Shown here: piece after piece, positions 17,875-28,863 of the stretch
Layout of the letters: the number at the start of each line of letters is the position of its first letter
Numbering within the stretch: position 1 is the stretch's first letter
Source of the DNA: an uncultured Opitutaceae bacterium
GTDB taxonomy: Bacteria; Verrucomicrobiota; Verrucomicrobiia; Opitutales; Opitutaceae
NCBI GenBank assembly: GCA_903890485.1
Contig: CAITBM010000079.1
Coordinates: forward strand, 1-51,448
Direction: 5' to 3'
DNA: 51,448 bases
The notes under the pieces: model-generated
Told to the model about the DNA's origin: nothing
The model's database searches: none
What the model saw: the letters and a program-made list of their open reading frames with translations, nothing else
Program-made: the position numbers and the translations under genes

Positions 17875-20026
17875 CCTGGACGAGCTACAGCTCGTGCGCT
17901 GGCTCTTGGGCGGCCTCCTGATGGCGCTCTCGGTCGCCACGGTCTTCTACCTGGACATCAACAGCGAGGCGATGGCGGCCGTGGCGCTCCTCGGGGTGCT
18001 GGTGGCCCTGGCCAATCCCCGCCTGCCGGCCCGGGTCCACCACTGGGTGCACCGCCTGGCATTCCCGGCCATCGTCGCCTTCTTTGTCCTGGACCTGCGC
18101 TTCACTGGCCAGCTGCTGCCGGCCATCGTCCGCCTGGACCTGATGCTCCTGCTCTACCGCGGGATCAGCTACCGGGCCCGGCGCGACGACCTCCAGATCG
18201 TGGTCCTGGGCCTCTTCCTGATCGTCGTGGCGGGCGTCCTCACCGTATCCCTCCTCTTCGCCGCGCAGATCCTGGTCTTCACGGCCTGCGCCCTGTGCCT
18301 CCTGATGGTCGTCACGATTGCCGACTCGGGCGAGGGCGGCATGTCCCCCAAGCTCGCGGTCCGCGGCGTCGTCCCGCCCTGGGCGGCGCACGCCGAGTGG
18401 AGGAGGCTCCTGCGCCGGCTCTGGGAGGTCTCCGACTGGCGCCTCCTGGCCTCGGCCGCCGGGCTCTTTGTAGGCGTGGTCGTGGTGTCGGGGCTCCTCT
18501 TCCTGGCCATTCCCCGGTTCCAGCTCGAGAACAGCCTCTTCCTCGAGCGCTTCGTGACTCGCAAGGCGATGACGGGCTTCAACGACTCGATCAAGTTCGG
18601 GGACATCACCGAGATCACCCAAGACGACAGCGTCGCGTTCAACGTCGACCTCTCGGATCCCGCCCAGGCGCCGGCGCAGCCGTATTGGAGGATGGTTGTC
18701 CTCGACGAGTACAAGAACGGGGGGTTCAAGCTCTCGGCGGCCCTCCGCTCGGAGCTCGGGCGGGAGCACACCTCCGCCAACATCCAGAGCGGCGTGAACA
18801 CGGGCCGTGGCGCACCGACTTGGACCTTCTACGTGGAGACCGGGGTCAGCCGGTACTTGCCGATCCTCGGCCGCTTCGAGACCCTGCGTTTTCGGGAGGC
18901 CCAGAACTACCGCTTCTCCCGCGACCTTTCGATTGTGGCGCTCCGGGACGAACCCGCCTCCATGACCGCCTACCGGGTCGAGGGCATGCAGGCCGACAGC
19001 TCCTCGCTCCGGGACCCCTTCTTTGCGGCGCGCTGGCGGAGCCGGGGCCCCGTCGGGCCGCCGCTTCAGCTCGGACTCCAGCTCTCGGACCCCGACAAGG
19101 CCGTCCTGGCGCGGCTCGACTCGGAGATTGGCCCCACGGTCGGGGCAAAGGAATTTGCCGCAAAGGCGATCGACTGGCTCAGGGCCAAGCACCGGTATTC
19201 CCTTTCCCCGCATTTTCCGGACGGGGCCGGGGACCCGCTCGTCCGGTGGATGGCCTCGTCGGAGCCCGGCCACTGCGAGCTCTTCGCCGGGGCGCTCGTC
19301 CTCCTGGCGCGCTCCGAGGGCATCCCCGCCCGCGTGGTCACCGGGTTCAAGGGCGGAACCTGGAACGCCTATTCGGGCAACTACACGATCCGCAACTCCG
19401 ACGCGCACGCCTGGGCGGAGGTCTGGGACGCGCCGAGCGCGTCCTGGCTAAGGGAAGATCCGCTCGCGGTGGCCGCCGCATCGGCGGCGAAGGAGAAGGG
19501 CGATGCGGCAATCGCCGGGCTCATGGACCGAAGCTGGTCCGCCCGACTGAACAGCCTTCGGGTGTTCTGGTACCGCCGGATCGTCAACTTTGACCAGCAG
19601 TCGCAGGCCGAGACCCTGAACGCCGTCAAGGAGGCCACGGGGAGCTCGGGAAAGTGGCTGAGGAGTGCGATTGCCGATGCCTTGGCCCGCGCGAAGGTGT
19701 GGGCCAGGGGGCCCTGGGACGGCCCGAGGATCGCCGAGGTCGGGGCCGTGCTCGTCCTGGTGGGACTCGTGTCCCGCCTGCTGGCCACCGGTCGCTGGCG
19801 GCTCGTCACCTTTGGCGCGCGGGGCAAGGGCGATCCCATCCGCAGGGAGGCCGGCAGGTGGCTCCAACGCATAGACGGACCGCGCGCGCTCCGCGCGGAC
19901 CTGGAGCGGATCCGGTTCGGACCGGCCCCTTCCTGGCCCCGGCCTACCGACGTCTTCGGTCGGGCGCGCCGGGCCGCCGCTAGTTCGCGGCGACCTGCGC
20001 GTGCTTCTTCTCAAAGTACTTCTTGA
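17849..20026 (+). CDS. TgpA-like membrane transglutaminase
   Basis: A 725-aa membrane protein related to TgpA (DUF3488 plus transglutaminase core). About six or seven membrane segments occupy residues 15-225 and a last one lies at about 630-652. Between them is a periplasmic transglutaminase domain with a complete triad: Cys476 in GHCELFAG, His520 in SDAHAWAEVW and Asp537 in REDPLA. Such enzymes cross-link or hydrolyse peptides at the envelope; the substrate is unknown. It is the third member of the MoxR-DUF58-TGase operon. The C-terminal tail (from about residue 705) is Arg/Ser-rich and overlaps the end of the convergent mrdA gene by 47 nt. Confidence 0.9.
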   Translation: METRPPQLSLDELQLVRWLLGGLLMALSVATVFYLDINSEAMAAVALLGVLVALANPRLPARVHHWVHRLAFPAIVAFFVLDLRFTGQLLPAIVRLDLMLLLYRGISYRARRDDLQIVVLGLFLIVVAGVLTVSLLFAAQILVFTACALCLLMVVTIADSGEGGMSPKLAVRGVVPPWAAHAEWRRLLRRLWEVSDWRLLASAAGLFVGVVVVSGLLFLAIPRFQLENSLFLERFVTRKAMTGFNDSIKFGDITEITQDDSVAFNVDLSDPAQAPAQPYWRMVVLDEYKNGGFKLSAALRSELGREHTSANIQSGVNTGRGAPTWTFYVETGVSRYLPILGRFETLRFREAQNYRFSRDLSIVALRDEPASMTAYRVEGMQADSSSLRDPFFAARWRSRGPVGPPLQLGLQLSDPDKAVLARLDSEIGPTVGAKEFAAKAIDWLRAKHRYSLSPHFPDGAGDPLVRWMASSEPGHCELFAGALVLLARSEGIPARVVTGFKGGTWNAYSGNYTIRNSDAHAWAEVWDAPSASWLREDPLAVAAASAAKEKGDAAIAGLMDRSWSARLNSLRVFWYRRIVNFDQQSQAETLNAVKEATGSSGKWLRSAIADALARAKVWARGPWDGPRIAEVGAVLVLVGLVSRLLATGRWRLVTFGARGKGDPIRREAGRWLQRIDGPRALRADLERIRFGPAPSWPRPTDVFGRARRAAASSRRPARASSQSTS

Positions 20027-21920
20027 GGATCGCGGAGGCGACGGGCAGGGCGTAGCGGCCGCCCGCGAAGTTCTCGCCGGGCACCGTGCCGTCGACGGCG
20101 ACTGCAAGGGCGATCTCGGGGTTTTCGATCGGCGCGAAGCAGATGAACCACGCCTCGTCGACCTTGCCCTGCGGGCGGACGATCTGAGCGGTGCCCGTCT
20201 TGCCCGCGATCCTCACTCCGGGAACCCGGAGCGTCTCCAGGGTCGTCAGGAGCTTGCCGGTTCCCTCCGTGACGCAGCCCTCCATGCCCTTCAGGATCGC
20301 CTCCCGCTGCGATTCCGAGAGGCCGATAGGCTCGGTGTGTTGCTCAGGGCGGTTGGCCTCGTGGATCAGAGTCGGCTTTGTCCAGACCTCGCCCCGCGCT
20401 AGCGAGGCCGCGAAGCAGGCCATGGTGAGCGGGGTCTCGCCGACGAATCCCTGGCCGATGGACATGTTGGCCGTGTCCCCCGGCGTCCAGCTCTCGCTGC
20501 GCTTGGCCTGCTTCCAGTCCGGGTCGGGGATCAGCATGCGGTGCGTCTCCCCCGGCAGCTCGATGCCCGTCGGGCGGTCCAGGTGAAAGCGCCGCGCCTC
20601 GGCCGCGATCGCGCCGACCCCGGTCCTTAGGCCCACGGTCCAGAAGTAGATGTCGCAGCTTTCCGAGATGGCCTCGGGCAGCGTGAGGAGCCCGTGGTGG
20701 CCGAGCCCGTTGTCGCAGCCGAAGCGGCGGTTGCCGACCATCATGAAGCCCTCGCAATCGGCAGGCGTGTCCTCGGGCCGGATCGCCCCTCCCATGAGGG
20801 CCGCCATCGAGACCACGAGCTTGAAGGTCGATCCCGGTGAATAGACGCCATTGAGCGCCGAGTTGGTCCACGCCTTCCTCTCCTCGATGTCGGCTGCGGC
20901 CGCCTGGGAGAGCTTCGGCGAGAAGCTGTTCAGGTCGTAGCCCGGCAGGCTCGCCATCACGAGCACCTCGCCGGTGCGGACGTCGAGCGCGACGGCGGCG
21001 CCGGTCTGGTCGGCGATCGCGTCCTCGGCGGCCTGCTGGAGGTCGATGTCGAGGCTCGTCGTGAGGCTTTTCCCCTGTACGGGCAGCCGGTGCTCGATCG
21101 GGGGGTTCACCTTGTAGCCCGAGGGATCGACCCGGAGTATCGTGTAGCCGGCCTCGCCCTGGAGGGTCGAGTCAAACTGCTTCTCGATGCCGTCCCTGCC
21201 GATGGAGCCCTTCATCTTGAGGGTGGTGAGCCCCTCGCCCGGGAACTCCTCGTCGTCGGCCCCCTCGTTCACGCCGACATAGCCCAGCGTGTGCGCCGCT
21301 GCCCCGGCGTAGGGGTAGTACCGCGTGTTCGAGGTGTAGACCTTGAGAGGGGAGTTGACGGGCAGGTGCTCGATCAGCCGGGCAAACTCCTCGGGCTTCA
21401 AGTCGTCGACCAGGGTGTAGGGAAGGAGGAGCTGGCGCTCAAGGTGGCGCTGGAGGCCGGAGGAGTCCACGGTGCCGCTCCGGCCGAGGAACTCGTTCAC
21501 CTGGTCCATGTAGCGCTTCACGACGCTCGTGTGGGCGATCCGCTCCAGTTGGGCGTTCGTCGGCATGTCGCCCTCGCTGGTCTTCCTGTAGTTGTTGCGC
21601 ACGCGGATGAACTCCTCGCGGAATTCGGGGCGGAGCTCATCAAGGTAGAGGACCACGGCGAAGCGGGGCCGGTTGCCGACGAGGACCTTCCCATTGCGGT
21701 CGAAGATGTTCCCCCGGGGGCCGGGCACGATCACGCGGCGCTCGTTCTGCTGGCGCTCCTCCTCGTGGTGGATCGCCCCCTTGATCAGCTGCTGGTAGGC
21801 GAGCCCCGCCGTGAGGACGCCCAGAAGTAGCACCACGATCCCGTGGAAGGCGATGATCCTCGGGTCGAATCCGGTCTTGGATTCGACGAGGCTTCCTGAG
21901 CGTTCGGAGGGCGCGGACAC
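19980..21920 (-). CDS. mrdA: Penicillin-binding protein 2 (peptidoglycan transpeptidase)
   Basis: PBP2 is the elongasome transpeptidase working with RodA and MreBCD. The 646-aa product has an N-terminal membrane anchor (about residues 25-45) and the dimerisation/pedestal domain (RGNIFDRNGKVLVGNRP). The transpeptidase domain carries the acylated serine in STFK (Ser364), the SCD second motif (usually SxN or SxD) and KTG at Lys574. The start is GTG at 21920. It is the last gene of mreB-mreC-mreD-mrdA, 15 nt after mreD; rodA is not in the window. Its 3' end overlaps the convergent transglutaminase gene by 47 nt. Confidence 0.95.
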   Translation of the reverse strand: MSAPSERSGSLVESKTGFDPRIIAFHGIVVLLLGVLTAGLAYQQLIKGAIHHEEERQQNERRVIVPGPRGNIFDRNGKVLVGNRPRFAVVLYLDELRPEFREEFIRVRNNYRKTSEGDMPTNAQLERIAHTSVVKRYMDQVNEFLGRSGTVDSSGLQRHLERQLLLPYTLVDDLKPEEFARLIEHLPVNSPLKVYTSNTRYYPYAGAAAHTLGYVGVNEGADDEEFPGEGLTTLKMKGSIGRDGIEKQFDSTLQGEAGYTILRVDPSGYKVNPPIEHRLPVQGKSLTTSLDIDLQQAAEDAIADQTGAAVALDVRTGEVLVMASLPGYDLNSFSPKLSQAAAADIEERKAWTNSALNGVYSPGSTFKLVVSMAALMGGAIRPEDTPADCEGFMMVGNRRFGCDNGLGHHGLLTLPEAISESCDIYFWTVGLRTGVGAIAAEARRFHLDRPTGIELPGETHRMLIPDPDWKQAKRSESWTPGDTANMSIGQGFVGETPLTMACFAASLARGEVWTKPTLIHEANRPEQHTEPIGLSESQREAILKGMEGCVTEGTGKLLTTLETLRVPGVRIAGKTGTAQIVRPQGKVDEAWFICFAPIENPEIALAVAVDGTVPGENFAGGRYALPVASAILKKYFEKKHAQVAAN

Positions 21921-21935
21921 GGTTTCGCGTTGAAC

Positions 21936-22445
21936 CTATGCCAGGCGGGAGGGTTTCGCACGCGCCAACTCGAGCGAATGGAGCTGGAGCGCGAAAAACC
22001 AGGGCGCCGCGAGGAGAAGCGCGACCTCGGACCAGGCCAGGTCCCAGAACAGCCGGGGCCATACCCCGGCCCCGAGGTGCACGATGCGCATCCTTAAGAT
22101 CGTTATCGCAAGGAAGAGCCCAAGGTTCACCAGGAGGGCCACGACCACGCGGACGGGGGTCTCCTCGCGCTGGATCCGTTCCCTCAGGTTGAAGACCACG
22201 GTGTGGGCGATCCCGAAGAGGATAGCGTGCGCGCCAAATCCCACCGGGCTCACGCAATCGCACAAGAGGCCCCCCAGGATCGAGGCCGCGAAGCCCGAGC
22301 GGAAGGGCATCGCGAGGGCGGCATACGACACGAAGAGCCCCCCGGCGAAGAGCCACACGTGAACGCCGGACAGGGCGTTGTTCACCTCGGCGACCAGGGC
22401 CCGCAGGAGGTAGAGGGTGAGGAAGAGGACAAGGGTGGCGCGCAT
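21936..22445 (-). CDS. mreD: Rod shape-determining protein MreD
   Basis: A 169-aa hydrophobic protein with about five membrane segments, no catalytic motif and the small-integral-membrane character typical of MreD. Sequence conservation in this family is low, so the call rests mainly on position. It lies between mreC (15-nt gap) and mrdA, as in most rod-shaped bacteria. MreD helps link MreB filaments to the peptidoglycan synthases of the elongasome. Confidence 0.85.
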   Translation of the reverse strand: MRATLVLFLTLYLLRALVAEVNNALSGVHVWLFAGGLFVSYAALAMPFRSGFAASILGGLLCDCVSPVGFGAHAILFGIAHTVVFNLRERIQREETPVRVVVALLVNLGLFLAITILRMRIVHLGAGVWPRLFWDLAWSEVALLLAAPWFFALQLHSLELARAKPSRLA

Positions 22446-22460
22446 CGCGGTGGACCCAGG

Positions 22461-23300
22461 CTAGAGTGCGCCCTCCCTCACCAGGACCGTAACCTCAGTG
22501 AGTTCCGTGAGCCTCGGGTCGAGCTCGACCTCTCCCGCCTTGAAGAGCCCGTCCGCGCTCGACTCGACATGGACGATGCGCCCGATCGTGAGCCCCGGCG
22601 GATAGACCCCGCCCAGCCCCGAGGTGGCCAGGCGCTTCGGCACCGAGGCGCTCGCGTAGACGTCGAGGGAAACAAACTCGATCAGGCCCTTCGGGGAGCC
22701 GAAGACCTGGTTGTCGCCGCCCTGGTAGCTGATCGGGCGGGTGTCGCCGTCGACGACCGCGGCGATCCTGAGCCCCGGGTCCGTGGTCAGCTGGACGACG
22801 GAGGTGTACGCATGCACCTCGGAAATGCGGCCCACGACGCCGCCGCTGTACACCACGGGGGCTCCCACCGGGATCGCGTAGTCGGCCCCCTTGCGGATCA
22901 CCATCCTCTGCCACCACGCCGAGAAGTCCCTCTGGGCCACCCGGGCGTGCTCGAAGCGGTAGCCCTCTATGGCCGGCATCTTGAGCAGTTCCTGCAGCCG
23001 CTCAACCTCGGCCTGGAGCTCGCCGGTCTGCTGGACGGAGAGCGAATACTTGGCGTTGATCCGGGCCATGTCGCGCCCGGCCTCGATCAGCTCGTCCTTG
23101 GAATGGAGCCTTAGCGCCCAGAACTTCTGGAGGTCGTTCACGTAGGAGGAGGCCGCCACGACGGGCGCCGTCATCTCGAAGAAGCTCGCCCGGGCGAGGG
23201 TCTTAAGCGCCACCGGCGCAACCAGCCAAACTAGGACGGCCAAACCGAGCACCACGTAGGGTCGGGCTTGGTCGAATCGCTGGGAGCGCCCAATCCTCAC
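22461..23300 (-). CDS. mreC: Rod shape-determining protein MreC
   Basis: A 279-aa bitopic protein with one membrane segment (about residues 13-35), a coiled-coil region (about 60-110, with LQAEVERLQELLKMP) and the beta-rich periplasmic domain. The periplasmic domain contains ISEVHAYTSVVQLTTDPG and GLGGVYPPGLTIGRI, both typical of MreC. It scaffolds PBP2/RodA. The GTG start overlaps the mreB stop as GTGA, so the two are translationally coupled. Confidence 0.93.
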   Translation of the reverse strand: MRIGRSQRFDQARPYVVLGLAVLVWLVAPVALKTLARASFFEMTAPVVAASSYVNDLQKFWALRLHSKDELIEAGRDMARINAKYSLSVQQTGELQAEVERLQELLKMPAIEGYRFEHARVAQRDFSAWWQRMVIRKGADYAIPVGAPVVYSGGVVGRISEVHAYTSVVQLTTDPGLRIAAVVDGDTRPISYQGGDNQVFGSPKGLIEFVSLDVYASASVPKRLATSGLGGVYPPGLTIGRIVHVESSADGLFKAGEVELDPRLTELTEVTVLVREGAL

Positions 23301-24307
23301 GCGTTCTGCATGAGCCAGGACAGGTCGTTCAGAACGGCTCCTGTACCATTGGCCACTGCAGAGAGGGGATCATCGGCCACCGTCACCGGCAGCCCGGTCT
23401 TGTCGCTGAGGAGCCGGTCGATCCCGCGGATCAGGGATCCGCCCCCGGCCATCACGAATCCCCTGTCGACAAGGTCGGCGGAGAGCTCGGGCGGGCACCG
23501 CTCAAGGGTCGTGCGGACGGCGTCGACGATCGAGGCGATCGTGTCGGAGAGCGCCTCGCGGATCTCCTGCGAGGTGATGTGGATCGTCTTCGGCAGCCCG
23601 GCCACCGAGTCCCGGCCCTTCACCTCCATCGAAAGCTCCTCGTCGAGCGCGTAGGCCGAGCCGATGCGCATCTTGATCTCCTCAGCGGTCCGCTCGCCGA
23701 TCAGCAGGTTGTAGGCGCGCTTCATGTACCCGATGATCGCCGCGTCCAGCTCGTCGCCGGCCACGCGGATGGATTTCGAGAACACGATGCCGTTCAGGGA
23801 AATGATGGCGATCTCGGTGGTGCCGCCGCCGATGTCCACGATCATGTTTGCCGCAGGCTCGTCAATCGGCAGGCCGACCCCGATGGCCGCAGCCATGGGC
23901 TCGGGGATCGTGATGACCTTCCTGGCGCCCGCGTGGGTGGCGCTGTCCATCACGGCGCGCTTCTCGACGGCGGTTATTCCCGAGGGGATCGCGATCACGA
24001 CCCGGGGCGGTGCCCTGAAGCTCTGGCTGGCCTTCTGGATGAAGTACCGGAGCATCGCCTCGGTCACGTCAAAGTCTGCGATCACGCCGTCCTTCATCGG
24101 GCGGATCGCGGTGATGTTTCCCGGCGTGCGCCCGAGCATCCGCTTCGCCTCGTCGCCCACGGCGCGGACCTTCCGGGTCACCGTGTCGAGCGCCACGACC
24201 GAGGGCTCCCGCAGGACGATTCCGCGGTCCTTCAGGTAAACGAGCGTGTTGGCCGTGCCGAGATCGATGCCGATGTCGTTTGAGAAGTAACCGAAAAGGT
24301 TGGCCAT
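23297..24307 (-). CDS. mreB: Rod shape-determining protein MreB
   Basis: The bacterial actin that guides lateral wall growth. The 336-aa product shows the phosphate-1 motif IDLGTANTLVYL, the AIPSGIT region, phosphate-2 VDIGGGTTEIAI, the IGERTAEEIK segment and the adenosine motif VMAGGGSLIRG. It is the first gene of mreBCD-mrdA. Its presence, with PBP2 downstream, indicates a cell that elongates by lateral insertion or at least once did so. Length is normal. Confidence 0.97.
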   Translation of the reverse strand: MANLFGYFSNDIGIDLGTANTLVYLKDRGIVLREPSVVALDTVTRKVRAVGDEAKRMLGRTPGNITAIRPMKDGVIADFDVTEAMLRYFIQKASQSFRAPPRVVIAIPSGITAVEKRAVMDSATHAGARKVITIPEPMAAAIGVGLPIDEPAANMIVDIGGGTTEIAIISLNGIVFSKSIRVAGDELDAAIIGYMKRAYNLLIGERTAEEIKMRIGSAYALDEELSMEVKGRDSVAGLPKTIHITSQEIREALSDTIASIVDAVRTTLERCPPELSADLVDRGFVMAGGGSLIRGIDRLLSDKTGLPVTVADDPLSAVANGTGAVLNDLSWLMQNA

Positions 24308-24357
24308 GTTCGCGTGGTGCGGGGGAAGCTGGTAGCGCTGGCGTTGCCGCCGACGGA

Positions 24358-24386
24358 ATCGAATGGGCTGCGCAGGACTCTGTCAA
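24358..24386 (-). promoter_or_regulatory. Putative mreB promoter
   Basis: On the minus strand TTGACA (24386-24381) is followed after 17 bp by TTCGAT (24363-24358), about 50 nt before the mreB ATG. The -35 is perfect and the -10 weak. Confidence 0.35.
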
Positions 24387-24453
24387 CGAGGGAAATACGC
24401 CGCTTTGGGTTGACGGCTCGGGCCCCCCGAAGCGATTTTGCACCCGGGCGGTT

Positions 24454-26769
24454 ATGCACGGTATCCTGTTCATCCAAGATCTGGCGATCATCCTCGTTGT
24501 CGCCGGGGCCGTGAGCTGGCTCTGCCAACGGATCGGGCTGTCGACCGTGGTCGGCTTCCTGGCCGCCGGGATCCTGGTGGGGCCGGGCATGCCCTACCTC
24601 TCGCTGGTCTCCGACATCGTGGGGATCGAGACCCTGGCGCAGGTCGGGCTGGTCTTCCTCATGTTCTCGATCGGGCTGCGCCTGAGCCTGCGCAGGTTGA
24701 GGCGCCTCGGCCTGCCGCTCGTGGCCGCGGTCTTCCTCGGGGCCGCGACCATGTACTACCTCTCCCGGCTCTTCGCGGCTGTCCTGGGGTGGAGCTCCAC
24801 CGAGGGGCTGTTCCTGGCCGGCATGCTGATGATCTCCTCCTCGTCCATCATTGGAAAGATCCTGCACGAGACGGGGTTAAACCATGAGCGGGCGGGCCAA
24901 TTGGCGATCGGCTTCTCGGTGCTGGAGGACGTCGTGGCCGTGGCGATGCTGGCGCTCCTGGAGTCGGTGGTGCAGCTGGGAGGGGTGGGGGCGAGCCACG
25001 CCTCGGCACTCGGGGCCACACTCCTTCACCTGGGCGCGTTTGTCGTCATGGTCGGTGTGGCGGGCCTCATTTTCATCCCGTGGCTCCTGAAGCGGATGAG
25101 CGTCTCCATGGACGAGGAGCTCCAGACGCTCGGGCTTGCCGCGCTCCTCTTCGGCCTCGCCCTCCTCGCCCAGAAGGCGGGCTATTCCCTGGCCCTGGGC
25201 TCGTTCCTGCTCGGCATCATCGTCGCCGAGACCCCGCACCGCCACCAGGTCGAGCGCACCTTCGAGGGGATGCGCGACGTGTTCAGCGCGGTGTTCTTTG
25301 TCGCGATCGGCATGCAGATTGACGTCCACGAGTTCGTGCAGGCCTCCGGCCTGATCGCGGCGGTGGCCGCCTTCACGCTCCTTGCCCGGCCGATGGCCGT
25401 GACCTCGGGCCTCTGGCTGATCGGCACCCCCTCCAAGGACAGCATCCGGGCGGGGCTCCTGGCCTCGCCGATCGGGGAGTTCTCCTTCGTGATCGCCCAG
25501 CTCGGCGTCGGGGCCGCGGTGGTGCCCACGCGGTTCTACCCTCTGGCCGTGGGCGTGTCGCTCCTGACGACCCTTGTCACGCCCGTCGTGGCCCGCAAGA
25601 GCGACGTGATCGCCACGGCCCTTGTCGCCCGCCAGCCGCGCTGGCTCGCAGACTGGCTGCGCTACTACCAGGACTGGCTCGATCGGTTCATGCGCCAGCG
25701 CCGCCGGAGCACCCTCTGGCAGCTTAGCCGCACGCGCTTCGCCCAGATCGGGATCGAGATGCTCTTCGTGAGCGGCGTCCTTGTCTTCTCCCGCGAACTC
25801 TACACGGCCGTCGAGGAATGGCTCGGCCACGACTGGATGTTCCCCAACGGAGCCCAGGTCGGCTTCTGGATGATCCTCGCCTTCGCCGTCGTGGCCCCGC
25901 TGGTGGCCATCTGGAGGAACTGCTCGGCCCTGGCGCTGCTCTTTGCCCAGGTCTCGACCTCGGCCAACCCCAGGGCGCGGGAACTCGCGCCCCTGGTCGA
26001 GACGGGGCTCAAGGTGATCGCCGCCGGGCTTCTCACGGTCTGGCTGATCGCGGTCGTGCCGGTCGAGGACACGGCCCGCTGGCTGTTGATCGCAAGCGGC
26101 CTGGGTGCGGCCTTGGCCATCGTCGTCCTGCGCCGGAGGCTGATCTACTGGCACTGCGTCCTGGAGGTGGAGCTCAAGAACACGATCGAGGTCTCCGAGA
26201 CCAAGATGACCTCCACCACGGCCCCGTGGCTCGGACGGCATCCCGACTGGGACCTGCACATGATCGACTGCACCCTGCCCGACCTTGCGGACTGCCAGGG
26301 CAGGACGATCGCCGAGCTCGACCTGCGGGCGCGCTTCGGGTGCTCGGTGGTGGGCATCGAGCGGCAGGGTTTCATGATCCCCTTGCCGCCGCCCGAGTCG
26401 GTGGTCTACCCGCGCGACAAGGTGCTGCTGATGGGGACGATGGAGCAGGTCAACCGCGGCCGGGCCTTCCTGGGAGGGGTCTCCGGCACGGTCGACACCG
26501 AGTCCCTCATTGAGGAGGTGCGCATGGACACCGTCAGCGTCCCCGAATGGAGCCGGGCCAGCGGCCAGACGCTAGGGGGGATCTCGCCGGCCAGGAACCA
26601 CGGAGTCCAGATCGCGGGGATACGCAGAGGAGAGGTGAGGATCCTCAATCCGGGCGCCCACGAGGTGCTCCATCCCGCGGACGAACTCCTCGTCCTTGGC
26701 ACGCCCGAGCAGATCCGCGGCTTCCGCGGGTGGCTCAAGGAGAACCCGCAGAGCGAGGCGCAGGCCTAG
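24454..26769 (+). CDS. CPA2-family cation:proton antiporter with two RCK_C domains
   Basis: A 771-aa transporter. Residues about 1-380 form the Na+/H+ exchanger (KefB-like) membrane core, with roughly a dozen helices and the GFLAAGILVGPG and ISSSSIIGKIL elements typical of monovalent cation/proton antiporters. A second membrane block of about four helices (about 431-565) follows. Two TrkA-C/RCK_C-like domains are at about 575-680 and 688-771 (DELLVLGTPEQ near the end). No NAD-binding RCK_N (GxGxxG) was seen, so gating would not be by NAD(H). RCK_C domains bind small ligands, among them c-di-AMP in some Gram-positive systems. The ATG at 24454 opens the hydrophobic region and is preferred over an upstream start at 24280 inside mreB. 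Confidence 0.88.
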   Translation: MHGILFIQDLAIILVVAGAVSWLCQRIGLSTVVGFLAAGILVGPGMPYLSLVSDIVGIETLAQVGLVFLMFSIGLRLSLRRLRRLGLPLVAAVFLGAATMYYLSRLFAAVLGWSSTEGLFLAGMLMISSSSIIGKILHETGLNHERAGQLAIGFSVLEDVVAVAMLALLESVVQLGGVGASHASALGATLLHLGAFVVMVGVAGLIFIPWLLKRMSVSMDEELQTLGLAALLFGLALLAQKAGYSLALGSFLLGIIVAETPHRHQVERTFEGMRDVFSAVFFVAIGMQIDVHEFVQASGLIAAVAAFTLLARPMAVTSGLWLIGTPSKDSIRAGLLASPIGEFSFVIAQLGVGAAVVPTRFYPLAVGVSLLTTLVTPVVARKSDVIATALVARQPRWLADWLRYYQDWLDRFMRQRRRSTLWQLSRTRFAQIGIEMLFVSGVLVFSRELYTAVEEWLGHDWMFPNGAQVGFWMILAFAVVAPLVAIWRNCSALALLFAQVSTSANPRARELAPLVETGLKVIAAGLLTVWLIAVVPVEDTARWLLIASGLGAALAIVVLRRRLIYWHCVLEVELKNTIEVSETKMTSTTAPWLGRHPDWDLHMIDCTLPDLADCQGRTIAELDLRARFGCSVVGIERQGFMIPLPPPESVVYPRDKVLLMGTMEQVNRGRAFLGGVSGTVDTESLIEEVRMDTVSVPEWSRASGQTLGGISPARNHGVQIAGIRRGEVRILNPGAHEVLHPADELLVLGTPEQIRGFRGWLKENPQSEAQA

Positions 26770-26775
26770 AGCGGC

Positions 26776-27000
26776 CTAGTTCGCCCCGTGGGTTGGGTCC
26801 GGCTTCTTGGCCTCGTCCTTGGCAGGGGCTTCCTCTTCCTTGGACGCCTTCTTGAATTCCTTGACCGACTGGCCGAGGCCCTTTGCGAGCTGCGGCAGCT
26901 TGGTGCCCCCGAAAAGGAGCAGCACGATCAGCAGAATGAGGACCCACTCACCGCCACCCGTGGGGATCAATCCGGCCAACTGGACATTGAAGGGTGTCAT
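26776..27000 (-). CDS. tatA: Sec-independent translocase protein TatA
   Basis: A 74-aa protein with one N-terminal membrane helix (about residues 19-32, ending in [16 protein letters not shown], the TatA/E hinge and amphipathic helix signature). A charged Lys/Glu-rich tail follows. TatA forms the pore-like component of the twin-arginine pathway that exports folded proteins. tatC is not in the window. The gene ends just after the antiporter gene on the opposite strand and lies 42 nt downstream of rpoD. Confidence 0.92.
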   Translation of the reverse strand: MTPFNVQLAGLIPTGGGEWVLILLIVLLLFGGTKLPQLAKGLGQSVKEFKKASKEEEAPAKDEAKKPDPTHGAN

Positions 27001-27042
27001 AGCGGTAATCTAGTGCCGTCGAGCGCCTAAGCAAGAGCGTTC

Positions 27043-28827
<1,785 letters not shown>

Positions 28828-28863
28828 GAAAATGGAGAGGACGGAATTGAGAAATACTTCACC

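Noticed and set aside
16414-19408. Two minus-strand frames of over 500 codons opposite the DUF58 and transglutaminase genes
   Set aside because: Composition is low-complexity and Gly/Arg/His-rich, opposite clearly conserved genes.
24877-26259. 460-codon minus-strand frame opposite the antiporter
   Set aside because: Gly/Asp/His/Glu-rich mirror of membrane-helix codons.
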